A stretch of 44,118 nucleotides of DNA, from positions 1 through 44,118 of the IMG/VR virus record IMGVR_UViG_3300042290_000330; one strand, given 5' to 3'. Source of the DNA: a virus. Shown in pieces: positions 31,401-38,303 of this stretch. The notes under the pieces were generated by a model. It did no database searches and had not been told where the DNA came from. It worked only from the letters and a program-made list of their open reading frames with translations. The position numbers and the translations under genes were made by a program. Numbering within the stretch: the first letter of the stretch is position 1; each line of letters starts with the position of its first letter.

Positions 31401-31680
31401 CACCCGAGGTGACTTTGTAGGGTGCCGACTTCTCATTCCAGCGATTGGCCGGTGAGAGGGGATCGGTTCCCTCGGGGGCGAAGCCCGCCTTGGCAGGATC
31501 AAGCGGAGCTCCTGTCCGGTCCACGGCGACGAGGGGAGGATTCTCCCTGGCGTCGAGGGGTGAGAGATACTCCAGCTCCGAGAGAGGATCGGGGGAGGTG
31601 GATGCCTGAGCCTGAGCGGACGCCTCGACGGGTCCGATGTAATCGAGCGCGGCCAGCTCGTCCTGCGAGGGAGCGGCCAT
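25483..31680 (-). CDS. Giant polyvalent internal virion protein (2065 aa): ParB-like, HExxH protease and LPD38-like regions
   Basis: This gene fills about 15% of the genome. The order seen is: a disordered N-terminus; Gly-zipper segments at about 160-205 (GGAAIPAVAGMAAGPAALAT); a Pro/Ala-rich linker; a ParB-type domain at about 515-680 (TPLDQITLSED, ISGRHRLDLARRTGEKSIPS); a zinc-protease motif H999-E-I-G-H1003 (LAHEIGHWIDYLPDE); helical domains; a second Gly-zipper at about 1540-1590; and a C-terminal region at about 1700-1900 like LPD38 (large polyvalent protein domain 38: GILFPFINITMRSWESS). Polyvalent proteins are packaged and injected with DNA. Zippers suit membrane passage, ParB-like and protease domains suit action against host defences. 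It is the last gene of the late operon. Confidence 0.85.
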   Translation of the reverse strand: MAAPSQDELAALDYIGPVEASAQAQASTSPDPLSELEYLSPLDARENPPLVAVDRTGAPLDPAKAGFAPEGTDPLSPANRWNEKSAPYKVTSGGIELDPLRYGAGVQSAYDDGLIDPATFSKLSSNAAKIEETARRRRDLEATAGSSPEGKALLYGAGRGGAVTMGFLGGAAIPAVAGMAAGPAALATGTAGGIVGGYAAGRGYDALYKTLAENDSEFSSYLAASEARPGYNAAGELASIAITAPAAPYNLIKGIQLVRETKGALEAAKFAGKVVGLGAGTGAATDITWRLADQALASGDETPEGPTFQSSFQSAVMGALLSGLTVQNKRYEMGDIQSLVSKKQAGESLSPMDEEAVSTALRVTDAVRGEYGPTARGTMRMQGTSFMGKPEALKTEVAMGENGNLTPETGNLNAPAGPAAAADLGELIPIEDAPSGAFTMDRNNAVPANTPEGTIAMPGRPALADGNLSQPSAPASTPAPADDLAELTPASDTPAPSAPPVTSETPSISSIVSEYPVVETPLDQITLSEDVPNFKKNASGSTGVVQGNELAGKYNRLGTGNIVLWQRLNGNLEVISGRHRLDLARRTGEKSIPSQVVREADGFLTQDAMTLDAELNIRDGQGEVNDYATYFRNSNIDQPAAEAGGLLARAKGRSGWALGKSASDDLYALYQSGGIKEAQAVTIAQAAPGDAELQRAGINAATKRNLSGDALTGYLGYIRASKDLAAQGSQGDLFGTSDAALQKGEEIAKSAASKVREINEQIAAVQSAAKRPEAAAKLGVNVKDPEGILNRVAELQQLAARYKTFYTDPEIMAELSGVSPEQAAAEMAPPAPATPNIATNGEGNLFAPADMPFSLTGQVASEPTPAEIAEAERQRLAQEEADRNQGDMFSGGFSGTADYGPQGGSRGAPAADPSIPKEATVMSRGPGWEMPEVLGATDRVLPTEAPELIRWFREATGMSPEVRRRMKSLGLFYPVGKGRIALRASLFSNPQSVAMTLAHEIGHWIDYLPDESLKRGNILGRLATLSKFKSNLLPEIGGSNKEIRAELIALSDWWKPFGAETASKKSSYYKYRVSAVELYADAVSVLFNSPADLEARAPKFWKAFFDLVDRKPEVAEAIAAIQTFLAKGPEAVNRTRLAESRAGYAKASELVKRRSAAMKAWAKSPRRLWERAKDTYYFYAQPAIELMHQKRRSGQPLKPEDRMDWLFEEMPLANSSVQADLMEITAKVSPILQEVGLTDDDLGIYLENYRIANERIEVERQVGKASEQESEIEVTGRTVIANPDGKDPVIAQALLDQQRADMSPEQWAALQQAAEAFHDKIFSVLSEAVDAGIISREIYETLLVPNKDAYATFTPLKYADRYVPAGIVKQVGTLDQVANPYTQSVLKMAAMRRAAQSNQAKATFFNWMKENFSGLIQDAEMRWDGRRNVPVPTREVGWKTLTYRVDGKLRGVHLPERYADVFESMSPAHQDGLMQALSFLWSSAAYPLIIKYNPSFQLALSPMRDLLRTMRNAPDKTRGRILGQTAYQLGLAMLQPQGREALATTAGGVVGTAVGSTIGFVGGPAAAVAAGQVGSYVGSAIGMALGKMLAAIPVNIGSSPLVNRISGQADDLLIEMLQNGAMVGPHESFYATADSHGALGDILRQYNMLPAEDQPAWSRKWFVKPVLSYLRSIQFAGQIMEALPKVSAYKVLAKDLGWPTREAAAYVRNYMGVPNYMKKGNGISTPGILFPFINITMRSWESSMKLLAGREKGRKSQADYLLSYLFFGGFLTTVMTVLAREGFFGDDMAGIFRKIPDRDVYAYHSIPVGTTTTGDYGSKTAYFRWPVDEVDRAINGMVYYGLTSTLRQLKGEKTGIGLGQIMAVPQGELPSLNPFLSLPAKWATYAAGMNPIDEHRGRSILTDDELKAGGWPAAKKMVIHSLDKMGVSNFLRYDEKSNTVSEFAVSSTAPINRFLKITDAGESERDRDEVAGEEKAIAQVRVDLSEDVRTATREYSWLQKLAEKRTPQQTLRFAVLKQWNSQIYRPQIEAMRSAVEKGDVAAGARAVRTINGITDGMKSAWAKSR

Positions 31681-31684
31681 GCGA

Positions 31685-32479
31685 TTAGTCCGTGATGAGG
31701 ACCTCGGCCCCGCTCTTGGTGCGATAGCGGCCGGGCTTCATGGCGCGGCCATACTTGGACTGGTAATCAGAGGAGGACATGGAGATCGGGGTGGGTGCCG
31801 GGGTGGCCTCGGGTGTTGGCGATGGCATGGGAGAGGTGAGGAATGCGCTGTCCGGAGTAGGGACTGGGGTGGCCTGTGGGGTGGCCTGCGGCGTAGGAGC
31901 TGGGGGCTGGGCGCTGGGAGATGGAGCGCCAGCTAGGACCGAGGCGGGATTGAGCATGGCGTTGAGCTGGGCCTGCTTTGCGGCGATGTCCTGTTGATAA
32001 GATGCCGAGGAGCGATACCAGGGAGCTCCTGCTGACTGCATCTTGGCGATGTCCTGCTGGAGCTGGGCCTGCTGCATAGCCACAACAGAGTCTTGTGTAT
32101 CCTTGGTGGCAGCTTTGATTGGAGTTCCGGTATAGAGATCGCGCACAGGAAATCCGTTCCCGGTGTTTGGGTCATACAAATATACGGTTCCGTCATTTGC
32201 CGTTACCCTATCGGGCTTCCATGTGTTTCTATCCGGAGCAGGCATCGCCGAATTGGCAGATGTCATAAGCATCGGAACAGAGCTTCCATCAGGGAAAGTA
32301 GCGTTAACTCCAGTGGGGGTGAAGGCAGGGCGCTCGGCAGCAACAGAGGCATCGGTCCGCTTGTTTATATAGTGCTGATAGGCAGCCCTGATCTTGCTGG
32401 CTTCGGCGGCGGGGATCCTTGTTCCCGGCTGATAGCCAAGCTCCTGCTTGGCAAAGTCGTTGAGCGAGAGGGCGGGCAT
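31685..32479 (-). CDS. Putative internal virion protein with Thr/Pro-rich linker, 264 aa
   Basis: The N-terminal part has an amphipathic helix (ASKIRAAYQHYINKRTDA). The middle carries helices (MQQAQLQQDIAKMQ). A long linker of APTPQATPQATPVPTP type precedes a C-terminal SH3-like end, DYQSKYGRAMKPGRYRTKSG. It lies four bases upstream of the giant gene, in the ejection-protein position of short-tailed phages. A segment near 32090-32380 is AT-richer than the rest. Confidence 0.65.
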   Translation of the reverse strand: MPALSLNDFAKQELGYQPGTRIPAAEASKIRAAYQHYINKRTDASVAAERPAFTPTGVNATFPDGSSVPMLMTSANSAMPAPDRNTWKPDRVTANDGTVYLYDPNTGNGFPVRDLYTGTPIKAATKDTQDSVVAMQQAQLQQDIAKMQSAGAPWYRSSASYQQDIAAKQAQLNAMLNPASVLAGAPSPSAQPPAPTPQATPQATPVPTPDSAFLTSPMPSPTPEATPAPTPISMSSSDYQSKYGRAMKPGRYRTKSGAEVLITD

Positions 32480-32480
32480 A

Positions 32481-32879
32481 TTACTGGATCACGAGATCCC
32501 CTCCACCAGCCGACGCTCCCGATCCGGCGTTCTTGATCTGCATCTGGGCGTTGGCGTAGTTCTGGTACTTCTGCTGTTCGAGGTAGGGGTTGACGACGGT
32601 GGCCTCGAATCCGGCCAGGATGCCGGTGGCCTTGCTGAGGCTTCCACGGGTGATGTCCCCATAGGTCTTGTCATCCATGATCCCGGCGGCGCGGTATTGG
32701 TCGGCCTTGCCCATGATCATGTCGAGGGTCTTGCGGTCCATGTCGGCCTTGCCCATGCCGTCGGCCACCGATCCCGTGGCGGAGTTGACTCCGTCGGTGA
32801 TGCCCTTGGCCATGGCGAGGGTGCCAGCGGCGGTGATCTGGCCGGAGTTGTCGTTGACGGTGGGGTTGTAGGCGAACAT
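32481..32879 (-). CDS. Putative internal virion protein, 132 aa
   Basis: The protein is helical and Ala/Gly/Met-rich (GTLAMAKGITDGVNSATG, then TLDMIMGKADQYRAAG) and ends in a Gly-rich tail with GASAGGGDLVIQ. It has one base between its stop and the next start. Short helical Ala-rich proteins at this place in podoviruses are ejection proteins, which I infer here. Confidence 0.65.
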   Translation of the reverse strand: MFAYNPTVNDNSGQITAAGTLAMAKGITDGVNSATGSVADGMGKADMDRKTLDMIMGKADQYRAAGIMDDKTYGDITRGSLSKATGILAGFEATVVNPYLEQQKYQNYANAQMQIKNAGSGASAGGGDLVIQ

Positions 32880-32887
32880 GGGTGGTT

Positions 32888-32943
32888 GGGAGCTAGGAGA
32901 TGGGAGCTAGGAGATAGGGCTGAAGGCTGAAGGCTGAAGGCTG
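32888..32943. repeat. 14-bp GGGAGCTAGGAGAT x2 and GGCTGAA array
   Basis: Two tandem 14-bp units (twice 7) are followed by more than three GGCTGAA units, ending seven bases before the stop codon of the 401-residue gene. Confidence 0.88.
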
Positions 32944-32950
32944 ACGGGCG

Positions 32951-34156
32951 TTAGTATTGGTAGGGGGCGGCGCTGGCCATTTCGGCGCGGCGTGCGTCCA
33001 TCCACTTGCGCAGGCGGGCCTTCCAGCCGGGGCGGGTGGAGATATACTCGGCGATGCGCGGGCCGTTGGCGGCGTAGCGGCTGACGCGGCGGTAGCTGCC
33101 ACGGGTGAGCAGCCAGTCACGGAACTCCATCCAGGCCGGGTTCTCCTCGCCATAGACCTCGCGGGCGACCCAGCACATGGCGGCGGCCGAGCCGATCTTG
33201 CCGACGGCACCGATGGCCGACCCTGCGATCTGACCCCACATGGCGTTGTTCGCGGCGGAGGTGGCCGCGTTGTTGTTGAGGGCCGAGTTATACATGCTCG
33301 CCTGCATGTTGGTATTGAAGCTGGAGACATTCCCGGCCATGCCGAGGGCTTGGTTATAGGTATTGCCGATCATCTGCCCCGTCTGGCCGAGGATGCCACT
33401 GCCGAGCTGGACACCGGTGCCGAGCGCACGCTGATAGGGATCGAGGTTCACCAGGGCATTGGCCCCGCCGAAGCCGAGCTGGGCGGCGTTCTGATAGGCA
33501 CCACCACCCTGGCCGTAGATGTTGGCGGTATTGCCAAGCATCCCGAGGGCGGCGGACTGGCGGCCCTGGATACCCTGCTCGCGTGTCTGGTTGGCGGCTT
33601 GGGCGTTGGCGAGGCGCTGCTGGTAGCGGGCATCGGCTACGGCCGAGCGATTCAGGATCTCAGCGGCGGCGGCACCGGAGCCGACTCCGAGCCCGCGTGC
33701 GGCGAAGGCACCACGAGCAGCTTGCGAAGCATTGCGGGCTTCCTCGGCATTGAGCGAGCGGCCGAGGGCCAAGTCACTGGCGGCATTGTCATAGAGATTC
33801 TGCTCGATCCCGTTAGCACCTGAGAGCGCTCGACCCTGAGCATCACGGGCGACGGCACCGGAGAGATCCCCGAGTGCATTGATCCGGTTCCCGGTATCGG
33901 CCAGGGCGGCAGCTCCCTGCTGGAGAGTGGTGTCGATGACCCCCTTGGCCTGACGAGTGTAGGCATTATCGAGATTCCCGCCGATCTTGGAGACTGTCCC
34001 CAGTTGGAGCCTCTCCATCTCGGGGTAGTAGGCGATCTGAGACTTGAACTGCTGATCGACCGCGGCGCGGGCCTGCTCGTTGGCAGACTGCATCAGCTTG
34101 GCATAGTCGATCTGCTGAGGCTTGTCGGGGACTGGTTGTGATTTGGATCCGCCCAT
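32951..34156 (-). CDS. Putative internal core/ejection protein, 401 aa
   Basis: A long Ala/Gln/Asn-rich helical region (residues 1-320, e.g. ALGMLGNTANIYGQGGGAYQ) precedes a compact C-terminal domain with MCWVAREVYGEENPAWMEFR, then DWLLTRG. I recognise the latter pattern (C-x-x-A-R-x-x-Y-G) from C-termini of several phage virion proteins. The helical, glycine-rich body resembles ejection proteins such as P22 gp7/gp20 in style. The function is inferred from style and position. Confidence 0.68.
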   Translation of the reverse strand: MGGSKSQPVPDKPQQIDYAKLMQSANEQARAAVDQQFKSQIAYYPEMERLQLGTVSKIGGNLDNAYTRQAKGVIDTTLQQGAAALADTGNRINALGDLSGAVARDAQGRALSGANGIEQNLYDNAASDLALGRSLNAEEARNASQAARGAFAARGLGVGSGAAAAEILNRSAVADARYQQRLANAQAANQTREQGIQGRQSAALGMLGNTANIYGQGGGAYQNAAQLGFGGANALVNLDPYQRALGTGVQLGSGILGQTGQMIGNTYNQALGMAGNVSSFNTNMQASMYNSALNNNAATSAANNAMWGQIAGSAIGAVGKIGSAAAMCWVAREVYGEENPAWMEFRDWLLTRGSYRRVSRYAANGPRIAEYISTRPGWKARLRKWMDARRAEMASAAPYQY

Positions 34157-34171
34157 AATGGTAGGGGTTTA

Positions 34172-34226
34172 GGCTGAAGGCTGAAGGCTAAGTGGCTGAG
34201 TCGAGGGTCGAGAGTCGAGAGTCGAG
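34172..34226. repeat. GGCTGAA array next to GAGTCGA array
   Basis: GGCTGAA units (34172-34189) touch the stop codon of the 144-residue gene. GAGTCGA/GGGTCGA units (34198-34226) lie inside that gene and encode its last residues (LDSRLSTLDSAT). Confidence 0.88.
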
Positions 34227-34622
34227 GGCTAAGAAACCGAGGTGCCCGACTCTTCTTGCCAAGTGATCCCACTTGTAGGCGTGGATGTTGTGCGGGCGAT
34301 TGCGTGCGGCCCGATACCAGAGGACGTAGGTGTGAGGATGGGGAGCCACTCTGAGGAACTCGGCTATTGGACTGTTGGACTGTTGGACTGTTGGGGAGGC
34401 AGCCGCCAGCTCGGTGAACCATGCATTGATCGGCAATCCCTGCGCCTCTGCGTCTCTGCGCGAGATCATTTCCGTTCCCGTCCAGTGACATTCCTGGGCG
34501 AGGAGGAAGACTTCCGGAGTGGAATGAACCAGACCACACGAGAGATGCCCCCCGAGGAGTTCCTCGAAGGGCGTCATGCAGTTGGCCGCCTGCCATTGTC
34601 GTGCGATTTCCCATGCGAGCAT
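34188..34622 (-). CDS. Hypothetical protein with array-derived segments, 144 aa
   Basis: The start at 34622 (MLAWEIARQWQAANCMTPFE) overlaps the upstream stop as TAATG. A mid-part (HTYVLWYRAARNRPHNIHAY, then KWDHLARRVG) looks like real folded protein. RRDAEAQG and SPTVQQSNSPIAEF are encoded by 8-bp repeats (CTCTGCGT near 34441 and GGACTGTT at 34368-34395), and the C-terminal LDSRLSTLDSAT by the CTCGACY array. It is thus a patchwork of domain and repeats. The function is unknown. Confidence 0.6.
   Translation of the reverse strand: MLAWEIARQWQAANCMTPFEELLGGHLSCGLVHSTPEVFLLAQECHWTGTEMISRRDAEAQGLPINAWFTELAAASPTVQQSNSPIAEFLRVAPHPHTYVLWYRAARNRPHNIHAYKWDHLARRVGHLGFLALDSRLSTLDSAT
34368..34395. repeat. 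8-bp array GGACTGTT (x3) inside coding sequence
   Basis: Three tandem copies of GGACTGTT are read on the minus strand as the residues TVQQSNS of the 144-residue protein. Confidence 0.85.
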
Positions 34623-35398
34623 TAGTATCGAAGTCTGACGTAGCCAGCACTCCCCCATCCTCCCGGAGCATTGTAATTTCCACCTCCGCCACCACCACCG
34701 CCATACCCGCTGCCGTTTCCTCCTGCTCCATAGTTTGAACCGGAGCCGCCACCGCCATAACCGGTGCCATCGCCCGAGCCTCCACCGTTTCCGCCGCGAG
34801 CGTAACTATAGCCCGACTCTCCGGACGCACCATATGCCTGATTGCCATAGCCGCCGTAGCCGCCGTTTCCGACCGCTCCTAGTGCACCTGCGGTTCCGCC
34901 ACCACCGCCGCCAGCATAGGCTGCTAGTCCGGCGACCGAAGAGTTTCCTCCCGTTCCGCCGCCACCTACGCCCGCGGAGCTATTGTAGGAGCCTCCTCCG
35001 CCACCACCTCCAACGTAGTAGTTAAAAGCTGATCCGGGGCTTGTTGTAAATTGCCCAAAGGAGTACCCGCCGCCGCCGCCGCCACCGCCAAAGTTTCCAC
35101 CTCCAGAAGTTCCCCCTCCCCCTCCTCCTACCATCCATGCCTGCATCCTGATAACATTTGTAGGCACGGTGAAGGATCCGCTGGAGGTGTAGGTCGTGTA
35201 GTTGGATCCCTTGGTCGTGGAATAGAAATTATTGAAGGAGATGGCCCCCGATGCAGGGATCGTTCCGTTGGTGACAAAGGCATCATTGGGCACATTCGCT
35301 CCGCCGGCGTAGTAGCTTCCCAGGGAGACCGCGCCGCTTCCTCCGAACTCGTCTCGGATGTCGGCAAAGCTGATCGGGCCTGTGGATTGGAGGGCCAT
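34622..35398 (-). CDS. Glycine-rich tail adhesin, 258 aa
   Basis: The N-terminal 65 residues (STGPISFADIRDEFGGSGAV, then IPASGAISFNNFYSTT) form a particle-attachment module common in phage tail-tip proteins. After a beta segment (SFTVPTNVIRMQAWMVGGGG) the chain becomes about 45% glycine in runs with Tyr, Ser and Asn. Such glycine-rich domains form stacked polyglycine-II helices in receptor-binding adhesins such as phage S16 gp38. It probably determines host range with the neighbouring S74 fibre. Confidence 0.75.
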   Translation of the reverse strand: MALQSTGPISFADIRDEFGGSGAVSLGSYYAGGANVPNDAFVTNGTIPASGAISFNNFYSTTKGSNYTTYTSSGSFTVPTNVIRMQAWMVGGGGGGTSGGGNFGGGGGGGGYSFGQFTTSPGSAFNYYVGGGGGGGSYNSSAGVGGGGTGGNSSVAGLAAYAGGGGGGTAGALGAVGNGGYGGYGNQAYGASGESGYSYARGGNGGGSGDGTGYGGGGSGSNYGAGGNGSGYGGGGGGGGNYNAPGGWGSAGYVRLRY

Positions 35399-35405
35399 GG
35401 AGATT

Positions 35406-36014
35406 CTACTTCTTGAGTGATTCTACCTGAGCGAAGAGCTCCTTGATCGCCTCGATCAGGACGGCCACGATGTTTCCGTAAGCCACTGAAAGGTATCCCG
35501 TTTCGGCCACAGGGATCACTACTTCGGGAATGACCTGCAGTGTTTCCTGGGCGATCACGCCGATCTGGTGCTCGCCGGTATCAGTCCTGTCGTAGCGCAC
35601 GCCGCGCAGGCGATTCACTAGGGAGAGAGCGTTAGGGATTGTCTCGACATTGGCCTTCAGTCGGGCGTCAGAGAAGGCCGTGATATTCCCGGAAGCCGTG
35701 ATGGCTCCGGTCACTGACATGTTGCCGGTGGAGGAAATCGCCCCGCTGGTGATGGCTCCCACGCTCACGGCTCCAGACCCGTCTCGGGCCACAATGGCAT
35801 TGGCCGTGTTGGCACTGGTTGCCGTGGTGGCCGAGTTGGCGACCTTCCCGGACGTTGCAATGGTAGCCAGTTTGGTGTCGACGATTCCGGCCGCTGCGTC
35901 GATGTCGGCATTGACGATCTGGGTCACGGTCGCACTATCGACGAGCGAGTTGAGCTTGGTCGGGGTGACGACTTCTCCGGAGACGAAGGTGCGGCCTTTG
36001 GTGACGAGAGCCAT
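35406..36014 (-). CDS. Tail fibre with S74 intramolecular chaperone, 202 aa
   Basis: A short N-terminal part and Ala/Thr/Ser/Asn repeats (KVANSATTATSANTANAIV, then GAITSGAISSTGNMSVTGAI) form a thin trimeric beta-structure. The C-terminus is a peptidase S74 chaperone: ITAFSDARLKANVETI with S115/D116 as the self-cleavage pair, then RGVRYDRT and IGVIAQETLQVIPEVV. The chaperone trimerises the fibre and is released by autocleavage before Ser115. It is a small spike or fibre next to the glycine-rich adhesin. Confidence 0.88.
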   Translation of the reverse strand: MALVTKGRTFVSGEVVTPTKLNSLVDSATVTQIVNADIDAAAGIVDTKLATIATSGKVANSATTATSANTANAIVARDGSGAVSVGAITSGAISSTGNMSVTGAITASGNITAFSDARLKANVETIPNALSLVNRLRGVRYDRTDTGEHQIGVIAQETLQVIPEVVIPVAETGYLSVAYGNIVAVLIEAIKELFAQVESLKK

Positions 36015-36033
36015 AGGGGATTAGGGGGAAATT

Positions 36034-36174
36034 ATGAAGGATGAATGATGAATGATGAAAAGGGAGACAGGCTGAAGGTTGAAATGGGATCCAGTGGGAA
36101 GGGGGAAAGGCTGAAGGCTGAAGGCTGAAGGCTGTTAGCTGCTGGCTCTCGACTCTCGACCCTCGACCCTCGAC
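36034..36174. repeat. GATGAAT, GGCTGAA and CTCGACY arrays in one gap
   Basis: The gap between two late genes is nearly all repeats. GATGAAT-type units run 36034-36060, GGGATCCAGTGGGAAGG lies near 36088, GGCTGAA 36109-36134, and CTCGACY 36146-36174. The last array ends exactly one base before the stop codon of the tail protein (36175-36177). Confidence 0.9.
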
Positions 36175-38274
36175 TTATTCCTCTGTTCGCGTCCCTGTCT
36201 TCGGCAGTCCGTCCACGGTGGCTTCTGCCGTCACTGCCCGTAGGATCGGCCTGCCTGATGTCGTCCTCCATCGCAGATCCAGCATGTTTGCATTCCTGCG
36301 GATCGGCCCCTTGACTGTATAATCTTCCAGTGAGTTCCCATTGTTCGTCAAGCTCAGAATCTCGAAATCGCCATCGGGATCGGTCGTGATGGCATCCATG
36401 GCGGCGCTGGCTCCGGACGGGAGGACCACCGAGGAGACGGTCCGCGTCATCCGCTTGCTGGTGAGCGATCCGAACCCATAGCGGCGGGTGACAAGCTGGG
36501 CCTGCACGGTGTAGGTGCCACTGCCGGTCGGCTGGTCATCGAGGCCGCTGTCATACTGGTCGAGAAGGTAGAGCTTACCATTGCGTGAGGCCGCATAGAG
36601 TCGGCGCTCCGTGCCGTAGTCCGAGACCATGAGGTTGTCTAGGTTGAAGGCATAGCCATCCCGACTCTCCCATGCCTCATTGAGCATGTTGTAGATAAAG
36701 AGGGTATTGGGCGTATCGGAGGGGGTGCCGTTGGCCAGCTTGGTGGGGACGGCCAGGTAGTATCTGTTGTTGAAGAAGATTCCGTTGGAGAGGCCGACGG
36801 CCGGGACATTGATCTCACCCAGGAGATCGGCGATCGGATCGGAGAGGGGCTTGGTATTGCCGCGGAGCTTGAGGTCGAACTGATTGTCGAGTCGGTAAAT
36901 CCCGCTGTCGGAGAGGAAATAGACATAGACACCGGCCGTCGCAATCGACCTCCTAGCGCAGCAGCCGACTTCATTGGTGAGGAGCTGGAGGGAGGAGTTG
37001 GCCGGGTCGATCGAGATCCCGTCGGCACCCATGACGGCGGTGGCCAGCCAGATCGACTTCCGGCAGAAGACGAGGACCTGACCCTCGGCGTAGGGATGGA
37101 GGGCCACGATCTGATCGTTGGAGCCCGCATTCGCCCGGAAGGACTTCAGCAGGGGATCATAGGTCTCGGCATCGAGCACATCGCTGATGATCACCTCGTC
37201 GCGGTTTCGGGCCATGAGCAGGGTATTGTTCGTGTAGGTGACGATGGAGCCCGAGGGCATCCGGCTAAAGGTGGGTCCTGCCGGGTGGGTGCCGAGGCCG
37301 ACCCTGACGAAGTTCCCCGTGCCTCCATCCCAGACCAGGGGGGCGCAGACTCGCCGGGCAAAGGCCACTCCGGTCGAGGGGGTGACGGTGCCGGTCGGGA
37401 CGGCAAAGGTGAAGGTTGTAGTCGTGGGGACGCTGGCAATCAGGAAGTCGGCATTGTAGCCCGCCTGATCGCTTCCATAGATCCGAACCACTTGGCCGAC
37501 TGCGTAGCCGTGGGGAGTCGGCGTGGTGGCGGTGGCGGTGCCGGTCGTCTGCGTCAGCGAAGAAAGACGGTACTCCACCTCATCCCGCCAGCGCAGGAGA
37601 TAGAGCCTGTCGAAGGCCTGGGTCAGCGAGACATCATCACCGGGCAAGATCAGCTCCGTGACGGGTGATGAGGGATAGCTCTTGGTGATGAGGCTGGCAC
37701 CCTCCCGCCAGAGATAGGCGGCGTCGGGTCCGGCGAGCACGATGTATTCATTGGAGTCATCCAGTCGCGGAGAGGAGTAGAGACCGGCGGCAAAGACACC
37801 TCCCGAGTAGGTCGAGCGAACGACCGGGCCACCATTGAAGGTGATGGTTCCCGTCGCCGGGGTGGCCGGAGTCCCCGAGACCGTGATCGTGAAGCTAGTC
37901 GAGGTGGGAACGGTCCCCACGGAAAAGTCGCCATTATACTCGGGCTGAGTCGCCCCTCGCAGATTCACGATCTGGCCTGCCGTCTCGCCATGAGGAGCCG
38001 AGGTCGTGACGGTGGCGGTCGTGCCGACACGGGTGATGGAGGTCACACTGATGTCGGTGCCTAGCGTGAAGTCGAGGACCAGCTCCGTATCACCGGCCGC
38101 GATGGCATCGGCCAGGCGCTTGGCTCCCTTGCGGGTCTGGGCCACGCCCCGGTCGAGGCGCATGTTGACCGCGAGCTGGACCATCCCCTCCTTGAGCTGG
38201 AGAGGATTGATGCGGGAGGCCATGCCGATGAAACCGGAATCGCCTTCGCGTTGGGCGGGATTGTCGAGAGACAT
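36175..38274 (-). CDS. Large tail (tube-B/stabilisation-like) protein, 699 aa
   Basis: After an N-terminal arm (NPLQLKEGMVQLAVNMRLDR) two homologous 65-residue FCCH-like repeats appear. They have the HG-x(4)-G pattern: SAPHGETAGQIVNLRG near 90 and TPHGYAVGQVVRIYG near 255. A beta-propeller-like remainder follows (DEVIISDVLDAETYDPLLKS, YVYFLSDSGIYRLDNQF, RRLYAASRNGKLYLLDQYD). Large propeller-type proteins form the nozzle or stabiliser in short-tailed phages. It is the largest tail protein here after the internal one. Confidence 0.72.
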   Translation of the reverse strand: MSLDNPAQREGDSGFIGMASRINPLQLKEGMVQLAVNMRLDRGVAQTRKGAKRLADAIAAGDTELVLDFTLGTDISVTSITRVGTTATVTTSAPHGETAGQIVNLRGATQPEYNGDFSVGTVPTSTSFTITVSGTPATPATGTITFNGGPVVRSTYSGGVFAAGLYSSPRLDDSNEYIVLAGPDAAYLWREGASLITKSYPSSPVTELILPGDDVSLTQAFDRLYLLRWRDEVEYRLSSLTQTTGTATATTPTPHGYAVGQVVRIYGSDQAGYNADFLIASVPTTTTFTFAVPTGTVTPSTGVAFARRVCAPLVWDGGTGNFVRVGLGTHPAGPTFSRMPSGSIVTYTNNTLLMARNRDEVIISDVLDAETYDPLLKSFRANAGSNDQIVALHPYAEGQVLVFCRKSIWLATAVMGADGISIDPANSSLQLLTNEVGCCARRSIATAGVYVYFLSDSGIYRLDNQFDLKLRGNTKPLSDPIADLLGEINVPAVGLSNGIFFNNRYYLAVPTKLANGTPSDTPNTLFIYNMLNEAWESRDGYAFNLDNLMVSDYGTERRLYAASRNGKLYLLDQYDSGLDDQPTGSGTYTVQAQLVTRRYGFGSLTSKRMTRTVSSVVLPSGASAAMDAITTDPDGDFEILSLTNNGNSLEDYTVKGPIRRNANMLDLRWRTTSGRPILRAVTAEATVDGLPKTGTRTEE

Positions 38275-38303
38275 AGTAATAATCAGGTGTAAATAGAATT
38301 GGA

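Noticed and set aside
31679-31936. Long open frames on the plus strand opposite the giant virion gene and other late genes
   Set aside because: They mirror GC-rich codon structure of the minus-strand genes, contain no recognisable domains and show low-complexity His/Arg/Gly or Pro/Ser composition.
34622-35398. Diversity-generating retroelement target or collagen-like protein
   Set aside because: No reverse transcriptase or template repeat is present, and the Gly pattern is not the regular G-X-Y of collagen.
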